From NCBI RefSeq assembly GCF_001068775.1, contig NZ_JWAJ01000097.1:34453-98452 (forward strand): a DNA stretch of 64,000 nucleotides. Direction: 5' to 3'. The position numbers and the translations under genes were made by a program. This DNA is from Streptococcus pseudopneumoniae. Lineage in GTDB: Bacteria > Bacillota > Bacilli > Lactobacillales > Streptococcaceae. The notes below the pieces were generated by a model. That model ran no database searches, was not told the DNA's origin, and was given only the letters and a program-made list of their open reading frames with translations. This document shows positions 34,758-42,595 of the stretch, piece by piece (within the stretch, counting starts at the first letter, position 1; each line of letters opens with the position of its first letter).

Positions 34758-36236
34758 TTATTTGCTTTTCAAGAATTCGTCGTATTGTTTTTGCATTTCA
34801 TCCAATACTTTTTGGTAAGCACCTTCAGATTTCAATTTTTCCATCAATTCTGGAATAGCTTTTTCTGGGTCTACAGTACCAGTGTTGATAGCTGTATCGA
34901 ATTGTTGCATAGTGTTAGTGATAGCTGAGATTTCAGATTTCACGTTGTCAGTGTTAAAGATGAATCCAAGCGCTGGAGATTCTTTTGCAGTTTCCAAGTC
35001 TTTCTTAGATTGTGCAATTTGTTCATCTGTAACGTTTTCGTTGATGTAAAGGATCCAGTTGTTACCAGTGTTCCATCCTGACATGTGAGTGTTTCCTTTG
35101 TATCCGTCAAGGACTTTAACACGGTTTTCTTTACCTGCAACTTTTTCCCAGTTCTTGCCTTCTGGACCGTAAACAAGGCCGTTCAAGAGTTCTGGATTAG
35201 TGTTCAAGAGATTCAACACTTCCATTGCTTTTTCTTTGTTCTTAGAGTTGTTTGAGATTACAAAGTTAGCAACTTGAGTTGTTTGGTTTTTCTTGATGAA
35301 GTTAGTAAATGGTTTGATTTGGATGTCTCTGTTAGCAACACGAGAAAGTAAGCTGCTACCGTAGTCAGCTGGTCCTACTGTCTCTTCACGAACAAACCAA
35401 GTATCTTGAGTAAGGTCATATGAAGTATCGCTAGTTGCTACGTCTTTTGGAATGTATCCTGCTTCATAGAATTTGTGAAGAGTCTTCAAGTGTTCTACGA
35501 AACGAGGAACTTCGTAACGGTTAACGATCTTAGTAGTATCGCCTGCAAGGTCGATGACAAATGGAAGCCCGTTTGCAACTGGGTAGTCAAAGTTTTCTGA
35601 TGGGATAAAGTTTTTACCAACAGCGAATGGCATTACATCTGGAGCTTTTTCTTTGATTTGTTTCAATACTGGTTCAAGTGTTTCGTATGAAGTTACACCT
35701 GAGATATCGATTCCATATTTTTCAAGAAGTGGGCCGTTGAAAGCAAAGTTTTGTGAAGATGCAACGTTAGCCGCAACTGGAACTGAATAGATTTTACCGT
35801 TTACAGTGTTACCTTTGATGTAAGCTGGGTCAAGAGCTTTGTAAAGGTCAGCTCCTTCTTTCTTGTACAATTCTGTCAAGTCAGCATAAGCACCTTTTTG
35901 AGCGTTTACGACGTAGTTATCTGCAAATGCGATATCATAGTTTTCACCTGATGAAGTGATAACTGACATTTTCTTACCGTAGTCACCCCAACCAAGGTAT
36001 TGGATATCCAATTTAGCGCCAACTTTTTCTCCGATGATCTTGTTTGCATTTTCTAGCAATTCATCCAAGTTATCTGGTTTGTCACCGATTTGGTACATTT
36101 TGATAACAGTCTTGTCACCTGATGCTGAGTCAGCAGCTTTTTGGCTGTTTCCTTTAAGGTTTCCACAAGCAGCAAGGCTAGCAGCTAAAGCTACAAGGCT
36201 AGCAGATGCAAAAGCATATTTTTTCCAGTTTTTCAT
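34758..36236 (-). CDS. ngtS: ABC transporter solute-binding lipoprotein, probable N-glycan importer
   Basis: The 492-residue extracytoplasmic protein has a lipoprotein signal (LAALAASLAACG-like; lipobox LAAC with Cys at 24) and a family 1 solute-binding fold. The start at 36236 (MKNWKKYAFASAS) has GGAG eight bases upstream; the longer frame to 36275 contains that site. It matches the pneumococcal NgtS protein as I remember it, which binds mannose-type N-glycans released by endoglycosidase. The adjacent glycosidase cluster supports that substrate. It is the third gene of the importer operon; no ATPase is present, so a shared MsmK-type ATPase encoded elsewhere would be needed. Confidence 0.85.
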   Translation of the reverse strand: MKNWKKYAFASASLVALAASLAACGNLKGNSQKAADSASGDKTVIKMYQIGDKPDNLDELLENANKIIGEKVGAKLDIQYLGWGDYGKKMSVITSSGENYDIAFADNYVVNAQKGAYADLTELYKKEGADLYKALDPAYIKGNTVNGKIYSVPVAANVASSQNFAFNGPLLEKYGIDISGVTSYETLEPVLKQIKEKAPDVMPFAVGKNFIPSENFDYPVANGLPFVIDLAGDTTKIVNRYEVPRFVEHLKTLHKFYEAGYIPKDVATSDTSYDLTQDTWFVREETVGPADYGSSLLSRVANRDIQIKPFTNFIKKNQTTQVANFVISNNSKNKEKAMEVLNLLNTNPELLNGLVYGPEGKNWEKVAGKENRVKVLDGYKGNTHMSGWNTGNNWILYINENVTDEQIAQSKKDLETAKESPALGFIFNTDNVKSEISAITNTMQQFDTAINTGTVDPEKAIPELMEKLKSEGAYQKVLDEMQKQYDEFLKSK

Positions 36237-36345
36237 TATAAAAACTCCTTTTTTTATTTTTAAAGTTATTAACAAGTTGAAATTGTTGATTTTCCTTAAC
36301 TAGAAAAATCAGGGCTAGGGGAGAAACAAGGTTTCTCAGATTTCC

Positions 36346-37276
36346 TTATTCTTTAACACCACCGATGGTCAAACCTTTTACAAAGTAGCGTTGGAAGAAT
36401 GGATAGAGAATCGCAATAGGTAGGGTTGCAACTACAACCATGGCCATACGAGGCCATACGACCTGTTTCCTTTGGTAGGGCAACTGCAAGTTGTCCTGAC
36501 ATACCAACTGACTTGGCAATGTAATCCATGTTGTTTTGGATTTGCATGAGCAAATATTGCAATGGATACAAGTTATCACTCTTGATGTAAAGAAGGGCGT
36601 TAAACCAGTCATTCCAGAATCCAAGCGCTGTCAATAGTGTAATCGTTGCGATACCTGGTAGTGAGAGCGGCAAGCAGATTTGGAAGAAGATACGAGCTTC
36701 ACTAGCTCCATCGATACGAGCTGACTCGAGGATTGCTTCTGGGATGGTCTTCTTGAAGAAGGAACGCATCAACATGATGTTGAATGGCGATAGAAGCATC
36801 GGAACGATCAAGGCCCAAATAGTATCACCAAGGTGAAGCAATTGAGTCACTACGATATAGCCTGGTACCAAACCAGCATTGAACAACATACTGAGAAGAG
36901 CGAAGATTGTAAAGAATTTACGATACTTAAATGTTGAACGTGAGATGGCATAGGCGTAAGTTGTTGTGATAAAGACGTTTGTCAATGTCCCAACTACTGT
37001 TACAAATACTGAAACAAAGAGCGCTTGTAAAATCTTATCTTTGAACTGAGTTAAAAACTCAAAACCATCTAATCCAAATTGTGATGGGAAGAAGCTATAT
37101 CCATGTTGAATGATACTCTTCTCATTTGTAATTGAGATAATGATAACAAAGATGAAAGGCAAGATACAAGAGAAGGCTAGCAAACCAGATATGATACTAA
37201 AGAAGATATCTGCTTTCTTGCTGAAGGAGTGTATGCCAACATTATCAATTTTTGCTTTTTGAACTTTTTTTGCCAT
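36346..37276 (-). pseudogene. ngtP2: ABC sugar permease with 10-bp duplication frameshift
   Basis: The first 275 residues are a normal CUT1-type permease with the EAA-like loop ESARIDGASEARIFFQICLP. The frame then breaks after PKETGRMA because the 10-bp unit GGCCATACGA is present twice in tandem (36442-36451 and 36452-36461). Removing one copy restores MVVVATLPIAILYPFFQRYF and a stop at 36346-36348, giving 306 residues. As read, the protein ends at 36353 with 32 foreign residues (SYGHGCSCNPTYC...) and lacks the last membrane helix. Either a real slippage mutation or a sequencing or assembly error. Gene symbol by analogy. Confidence 0.85.
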
Positions 37277-37289
37277 ATGCTCCTCCTTT

Positions 37290-38219
37290 CTAGAATAGGG
37301 CTGAGTTAGGATCTACACGTCGTGCTAGTAAGTTTGATAGGATAACCAAAATCAAACCAACGACTGACTGGTAGAGACCTGCTGCTGAAGCCATACCGAT
37401 ATCTGCTGTCTGAGTCAAACCGTTAAAGACATAGACGTCTAATACGTTTGTTACACTATAGAGCTGACCAGCATTGTGAGGGATTTGGTAGAAGAGACCG
37501 AAGTCTGCACGGAAGATGTTTCCGACTGCAAGGATGGTCAATACTGTCACAAGTGGTGTTAACTGAGGGATGGTTACATTGCGGATACGTTGCCATTTGC
37601 TAGCACCGTCCACTGTTGCTGCTTCGTAGTAGGTTGAATCGATACCCATGATTGTTGCATAGTACATAACACTACTGTATCCAAAGCCTTTCCAAATACC
37701 TAGGAAAAGGAGAAGATAAGGCCAGATACTGATGTCAGCGTATAAGTTAATCCCCTTCATGCCAAGAGCTTCCAAGGTGTGGTTGATGACCCCTTTATCG
37801 ATGTTTAGGAAAGCATCTGTAAATAAACTGATGATAACCCAAGATAAGAAGTAAGGGAACAACATAGATGTTTGGTAGATTTTAACCATTTGCTTAGAGC
37901 GAAGTTCACTAAGGATAATGGCAATACCAACCGATACAATCAAACCGATAAAGATGAAGCCAAGGTTGTAAAGAACAGTATTTCGAGTGATAACAAAGGC
38001 ATCTTTTGAACTAAACAAGAACTTGAAGTTGTCTAATCCGACCCATTTACTATTTATAATACTGTGGACAAACCCTTCGCCAGTCATTCGGTAATCTTTG
38101 AAGGCAACCACATTTCCAAATACCGGGATGTAGAAGAATAAGATCAACCAAAGTGTACCTGGTAGAACCATTAAGAGAAAAATCCAGTTATCTCTCAAGG
38201 TTTTTGAAAACTTGTTCAT
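37290..38219 (-). CDS. ngtP1: ABC sugar transporter permease, probable N-glycan importer
   Basis: This 309-residue CUT1-family permease has six membrane helices and the EAA loop YEAATVDGASKWQRIRNVTI, which contacts the ATPase. The start at 38219 (MNKFSKTLRDNWIFLL) has GGGAGG five bases upstream; the longer frame to 38261 is unlikely. It is first in the importer operon and the frameshifted second permease follows after 13 bases. A cre-like site overlaps the expected transcription start. Confidence 0.87.
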   Translation of the reverse strand: MNKFSKTLRDNWIFLLMVLPGTLWLILFFYIPVFGNVVAFKDYRMTGEGFVHSIINSKWVGLDNFKFLFSSKDAFVITRNTVLYNLGFIFIGLIVSVGIAIILSELRSKQMVKIYQTSMLFPYFLSWVIISLFTDAFLNIDKGVINHTLEALGMKGINLYADISIWPYLLLFLGIWKGFGYSSVMYYATIMGIDSTYYEAATVDGASKWQRIRNVTIPQLTPLVTVLTILAVGNIFRADFGLFYQIPHNAGQLYSVTNVLDVYVFNGLTQTADIGMASAAGLYQSVVGLILVILSNLLARRVDPNSALF

Positions 38220-38274
38220 AATTTCCTCCCTTTTTATTTTTCTAAAACTTAATAATCTCACAATTTTTTAGATT

Positions 38275-38299
38275 TGATAACGTTTACAATAAGAGTATA
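38275..38299 (-). promoter_or_regulatory. Importer promoter with cre-like site
   Basis: TGATAACGTTTACA at 38275-38288 matches the CcpA operator consensus (TGWAARCGYTWNCW) at 13 of 14 positions. On the minus strand TATACT at 38299-38294 is a probable -10, which puts the cre over the transcription start. This arrangement fits catabolite repression of the importer. Confidence 0.65.
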
Positions 38300-38334
38300 C
38301 TCTTATTTTAAGGATAGTTTAAACTACTAATTAT

Positions 38335-38375
38335 AGAAAAAACTCCACAAATTATTTTATGTGGAGAACTTTTTT
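38335..38375 (-). terminator. Terminator of the lipoprotein gene
   Basis: CTCCACA and TGTGGAG pair around a ten-base AT loop, with T-runs on both sides, 60 bases after the lipoprotein gene and upstream of the importer promoter. Confidence 0.8.
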
Positions 38376-38434
38376 ATATAAGAAGGATGTTTCACGAGAA
38401 ACGCCTTACTTGCAAGAGGAGTTGCCCATCTCTA

Positions 38435-39550
38435 CTAATTGAAAACTCCTTCCAATATCGGTTGGTGAAATTCAACAAAATGAATCTGGGCATCTATAAT
38501 AGTACCTGCTTCGTTTTGATTAATCTCTGGTTGCCCCTCAGTATGTAAAATAGTAGGGCGACCATCCTTATAGCCAAAGAGAATCACTTCTGTCCCTACT
38601 TCATTCACATAACAGGCCAAGATTTCAAATCGTTTTTCTCCAAGACCAGCAGTATAGCCATGCCATTTAAAAGTATATTTGACTCCATCGACTTGCCCAA
38701 ATTGCATAATCTGATCCGGAACTGCAAGCACATAATAGCGACCATATGTTGCTAGGCTAGCCGACTTATATCTTTCACCACTACTATCCGAGTAGGATTC
38801 CATGACTATTTTTATCTTGTCTATTAGAGCACTATAGTCTGTATCTGGCTCATTCTCTCTAGTGACACTTGTTTTTAATAGAAATTCCTTAAAGCCTTGT
38901 GCTAAATCTGTGTTTTCAGTCTCTTCAAAGTTTGCAGCACTGATAGTTTCTAACGTCTTATCGGCATGTAAGACCTGTGCTTGCCCATCTTTCAGTGTAA
39001 ATAAGTAGAAATGTTTGTCCTGATTGTCATAGTAGGCATCCAAAACCAAGTAATCATAGGCATTGTCACTGGATACCCCGAAAATATTCCATATGACTCT
39101 TTTCTGAGAAACAGTCGTTGTTTCTAATTTTTTGATGAATTCATTTTTTTGGTCAAAGTTTCTATGCTCTAGTCTATAATAGGACTGTCCCATAGAAGCA
39201 GCCCAGCTTGCAAACTCTTCCTGCCACTTTTCAGTCTTGTATTGGATTAGCTTCTGAAAATCCGAGTAGTTCTTCATAATCAAGGCTTGGTCAGTCGGAT
39301 TAGATTGCTGGAGTTCTTCCATAGCTACAACGGTAGCAGACACGGGTGATTGAACACTTGTATCTTTGGCTTCTTTTTCGTGCGCAAGAGCCTTTTGATA
39401 GGAATCCGCTAGGTAATGAAAATAGTTGGTTACTTCCTTGGTTTGTTGCTCTCTTGATGTTGACTGACTAGTTACGCTATCTTCTGTCGCCTTGTGGCAA
39501 GCAGATAAAACTAGCACACTCGCACCTAGGACTAGTAGTAGCTTTTTCAT
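38435..39550 (-). CDS. Lipoprotein, DUF4767-like
   Basis: The 371-residue secreted lipoprotein has the lipobox VLSACH (Cys at about 18). The start at 39550 has GGAGG seven bases upstream. A Ser/Thr/Glu-rich linker follows. The segment WQEEFASWAASMGQSYYRL resembles the DUF4767 pattern, and the C-terminal ~100 residues form a beta-rich domain (YTFKWHGYTAGLGEKRFEI, EVILFGYKDGRPTILHTEG). Role unknown. It lies between the importer and the glycosidases but has its own promoter-side RUP and terminator, so it may not belong to the pathway. Confidence 0.7.
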   Translation of the reverse strand: MKKLLLVLGASVLVLSACHKATEDSVTSQSTSREQQTKEVTNYFHYLADSYQKALAHEKEAKDTSVQSPVSATVVAMEELQQSNPTDQALIMKNYSDFQKLIQYKTEKWQEEFASWAASMGQSYYRLEHRNFDQKNEFIKKLETTTVSQKRVIWNIFGVSSDNAYDYLVLDAYYDNQDKHFYLFTLKDGQAQVLHADKTLETISAANFEETENTDLAQGFKEFLLKTSVTRENEPDTDYSALIDKIKIVMESYSDSSGERYKSASLATYGRYYVLAVPDQIMQFGQVDGVKYTFKWHGYTAGLGEKRFEILACYVNEVGTEVILFGYKDGRPTILHTEGQPEINQNEAGTIIDAQIHFVEFHQPILEGVFN

Positions 39551-39572
39551 GATCAAACCTCCAAACTATCCT

Positions 39573-39682
39573 TATACTCAATGAAAATCAAAGAGCAAAC
39601 TAGGAAGCGAGCCGCAGGCTGTACTTGAGTACGGCAAGGCGAAGCTGACGTGGTTTGAATTTGATTTTAGAAGAGTATTATA
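39573..39682. repeat. RUP element (copy 1)
   Basis: A ~108-bp sequence begins TATACTCAATGAAAATC and ends GATTTTAGAAGAGTA between TA dinucleotides, with ~15-bp imperfect terminal inverted repeats. It matches the RUP repeat of pneumococcus as I remember it, a non-autonomous element thought to be moved by IS630-Spn1 transposase. It differs from copy 2 (45323-45430) at only about two positions. It lies just upstream of the lipoprotein gene. Confidence 0.88.
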
Positions 39683-39768
39683 CCTTCATTATACTCCTTC
39701 CCAACCTCCAAATCAAAAAACATCTCCATTTATTTAAAAGGAGATGTTTGGCTATTTGTGATAAATTT

Positions 39769-41649
39769 CTAGGTTGTATAAATGGTCGAAGCTGTCGCAA
39801 TAGTATGCCACTGGTTGGCTGTCGTTGCTGCGAAGTCCTTGTCTGCGTAGAAGTCAGTAAATGGAAGAATCTCTACTTCTAGTTCGTCAATACGAGAGAT
39901 TTCGCCTGCCAGGTAGTTTTCAATGCGACTTTCTGCTCGCTTGATCCGCTGCAAGAGTCCGCCCATACGGATATCGACCGTATCTAAGCCAAAGACCTTG
40001 TTTTCTTTCAACCATTGTTGGCTAAAGAGGGCATGGAAGTTTTCAATCTCACTTCTGAGTTCTGGCAGTTCTTCTCTAGCGATTTGTTGCAAGCTTTCTT
40101 TATCATCCACTTGATAAGCCTCACGAATGCGTCGCCCCACATCAACCTTGCTACTTAAAATAGCATTCAACTGGGCCTGAGTTTCGAAAAGATAAGCGTA
40201 GACTCCAGCTTTATCTTTAATGTCAGAAAGAGTCTCAGCTGCCTGGGCAAAGTGAGGCTTGTCCTGTTCAGGTGTCATGTGCTTATCAAGGATTGGACAG
40301 AGAACATCCTGATAAAAGACATAGCGATTGGGGTTGATTCCGCTGAGATTATCTGGTAGATCTGGTAAGAGGTTGGCAAGGTCAAGCTGCATAAAGTCCT
40401 CAACAGATAGACCTGTATTGGTCTTGAAGTGAGCAGATAAACGCTCTAAATCATTTCGATAGCTGAGTTCTGCCCAGATTTGCAAGCTTGGTAGAATAGA
40501 GAACTGAGCTGTTTCACCACCATTGTCCCCCCATCCAGTCACGATGACTTCTTTGATCTGATTAGCACGGCAGGCTTTGTTTGCTTCGATAGCGATGAGA
40601 CGACTGAAATGGTTGTGTGGTGTGAAACCAATCCACTTCCAAGCACCACCTGCAAAGGCAATATCCTGGCTAATCTTGTGGTGGTTACCGAAGTTACGGT
40701 TGTATTTTTCTTCGCTATCCTGATAATAATCCCAGTAAACCAAGGTCACACGGTCTTTGAGACGGTCTAAGTAAACACGAGTTTCTTCTGGAATTTCCAC
40801 ATCACGGTCGTACTGGCCATCTGCTGACATGAGTTTGAAGAACATATCGCTCCACATCTGGCAGTGGAAACCATACTTGTCTGCAATATCCAGCACGCGC
40901 TCCAAATGTTGACACATGAGGAGGCTACGGTCCACAACACCGTTTAAGATGAGGTAGCGTCCCAAACCAACCAAGTGGGCTTCGTCCATGCCGATATTGA
41001 CCTTGCGTGTTTGTAGCTTAGACAAAGTCGCAAACATTCCGTCAATCAAATCATAAACCTTTTCTTCACCGATGAGGAGAATGTCCTCTACATCACGGAG
41101 TTGTTGAACTTCTTTGACGCCCCATTTGACAAAGGCTGACAAGTGAGCCAAGGTCTGAATACAAGGTACAAAAGTCATGTCAAACTGCTGGGCATAGGCT
41201 TCGATTTCCTGTAATTCTTCAGCTGAGTATGCTCCACGGAAATAGCCAAAATAAGGTTGCCCTTCAATCTGATAGGTGTCTTCCATGTAGAGCTCAAAGG
41301 TTGAATAACCCATCAGAGCTAAGACTTCAATTATCTGTTTGGCAGATGCAACATTTAGAACTGCATTACGGGAACAATCCGCCATGTAGGCTAAATCTTC
41401 ATAAGCCACTTGCTCCTCAATCTCTACCTTATCACCTTCTACCAAAGCTGTTGCGAGAACAGACAAGGCGCGATAGAGTTGGTGAGGTTTGCGATAAGTC
41501 AATTGATAGCTTCCGCCCTCACCCTTGATAGAAATAGAAGATTGATCAGACTGGGTGACTGCCACTTCTACATCTGGTAGAGAAATGTGCTTTTGAAGTA
41601 AGTCTATAGCTTGCTGTTGTTTAGTGCTAATTCCGGTAAAATTTACCAT
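39769..41649 (-). CDS. Exo-beta-N-acetylglucosaminidase, family GH20
   Basis: The 626-residue cytoplasmic enzyme (no signal peptide) removes terminal beta-GlcNAc, matching the GH20C enzyme of pneumococcus. The catalytic Asp-Glu pair is in [15 protein letters not shown] (D222, E223); family motifs FELYMEDTY and [15 protein letters not shown] are present. The start overlaps the ROK gene by seven bases, so they are coupled. Substrate-assisted catalysis is expected from the Asp-Glu pair. It is part of the intracellular N-glycan degradation cluster. Confidence 0.93.
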   Translation of the reverse strand: MVNFTGISTKQQQAIDLLQKHISLPDVEVAVTQSDQSSISIKGEGGSYQLTYRKPHQLYRALSVLATALVEGDKVEIEEQVAYEDLAYMADCSRNAVLNVASAKQIIEVLALMGYSTFELYMEDTYQIEGQPYFGYFRGAYSAEELQEIEAYAQQFDMTFVPCIQTLAHLSAFVKWGVKEVQQLRDVEDILLIGEEKVYDLIDGMFATLSKLQTRKVNIGMDEAHLVGLGRYLILNGVVDRSLLMCQHLERVLDIADKYGFHCQMWSDMFFKLMSADGQYDRDVEIPEETRVYLDRLKDRVTLVYWDYYQDSEEKYNRNFGNHHKISQDIAFAGGAWKWIGFTPHNHFSRLIAIEANKACRANQIKEVIVTGWGDNGGETAQFSILPSLQIWAELSYRNDLERLSAHFKTNTGLSVEDFMQLDLANLLPDLPDNLSGINPNRYVFYQDVLCPILDKHMTPEQDKPHFAQAAETLSDIKDKAGVYAYLFETQAQLNAILSSKVDVGRRIREAYQVDDKESLQQIAREELPELRSEIENFHALFSQQWLKENKVFGLDTVDIRMGGLLQRIKRAESRIENYLAGEISRIDELEVEILPFTDFYADKDFAATTANQWHTIATASTIYTT

Positions 41650-42512
41650 TGCTTTTCCTCCTGTAACCAGTTGACAAGGGCACCGTAGAGATTGGCATCT
41701 GCCTGATAGGTGCAGGCTTGGATCACTGGCGCAATTGTATACTCTTCATATCTTTCCACAAAGACGTCTACCGCTTTTTGCACCCCTTTGATAAAATCTG
41801 GGTTCTGACTGATAGAGCCACCTAGGCTAATGACATCTGGGTCGATTAGATATTGGATATTGAGTAATCCTTGAGCTAGGTTACGATTCATACGCTCAAT
41901 GGCTTCTTGGCAAAGGGCATTGCCTGCTGCAGCCTCTTGGTAAACCTTACGGCCATCCCAGTCTGACTGACCTGATTTTTCAATCACATAACGAACCATG
42001 TTTCCTGTAGAAGCTAGTTGTGACCAGTTATTGAGTTTTTCTGCTGGTTCGATAGTTGTCATGTAGCCAAACTCACCGCCCAAGCCATGGCGACCACGGT
42101 GAATTTTGCCATTGATAATCATAGCACCGCCAATCCCTGTGCCAATGACAACACAGGCTGCATTTTCAATCTCAGGATGAGCTAGCAGTTCACTAAGTCC
42201 AACACAGTTAGCATCATTTTCTAGATGGACAGGTAGCTGGTGATGAGAAAGGGCCTGGTACCATGAAAAACCATGGATATAAGGAATGGCACTAATCCCC
42301 TCGATCACTCCTGTTTCTTGATTGACCGCTCCTGGAACACTCATAGCAATCCCACGATAGTCCTGTTCTGACAAGCGTTGGTCCAACCAAGCCAATAAAT
42401 CTTCTAGAGTTTCTGGAGTTGGGGTGCTGGTCTTATCTAAAATCTTTCCATCAGGAGTTAGACTAGCAAACTTAATACCAGTCCCTCCGATATCAATCGT
42501 TGCAATGGTCAT
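41643..42512 (-). CDS. ROK-family sugar kinase
   Basis: This 289-residue ATP-dependent kinase has the N-terminal phosphate loop [10 protein letters not shown], the ROK segment [20 protein letters not shown] and [12 protein letters not shown]. The classical CxCGxxGC zinc site is absent, as in some streptococcal ROK kinases. I choose ATG 42512, with AGGTG eight bases upstream; the longer frame starts TTG at 42527. Gene context suggests it phosphorylates mannose or GlcNAc released from N-glycans. No DNA-binding domain, so not a ROK repressor. Confidence 0.9.
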   Translation of the reverse strand: MTIATIDIGGTGIKFASLTPDGKILDKTSTPTPETLEDLLAWLDQRLSEQDYRGIAMSVPGAVNQETGVIEGISAIPYIHGFSWYQALSHHQLPVHLENDANCVGLSELLAHPEIENAACVVIGTGIGGAMIINGKIHRGRHGLGGEFGYMTTIEPAEKLNNWSQLASTGNMVRYVIEKSGQSDWDGRKVYQEAAAGNALCQEAIERMNRNLAQGLLNIQYLIDPDVISLGGSISQNPDFIKGVQKAVDVFVERYEEYTIAPVIQACTYQADANLYGALVNWLQEEKQW

Positions 42513-42529
42513 TGCTTTCACCTGCAAAA

Positions 42530-42566
42530 GGAGCGAATCAGCAGTTGGTTCTTACTTTTTCGCTCC
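42530..42566 (-). promoter_or_regulatory. Intercistronic hairpin upstream of ROK/GH20
   Basis: On the minus strand GGAGCGAA (42566-42559) pairs perfectly with TTCGCTCC (42537-42530) and is followed by TTTT, nine bases before the ribosome binding site of the ROK gene. It could be a partial terminator that lowers ROK/GH20 expression relative to GH38, or an mRNA-stability hairpin. Confidence 0.5.
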
Positions 42567-42595
42567 TCCTTTCTGTTTATGTTTTATTTTTGAAA

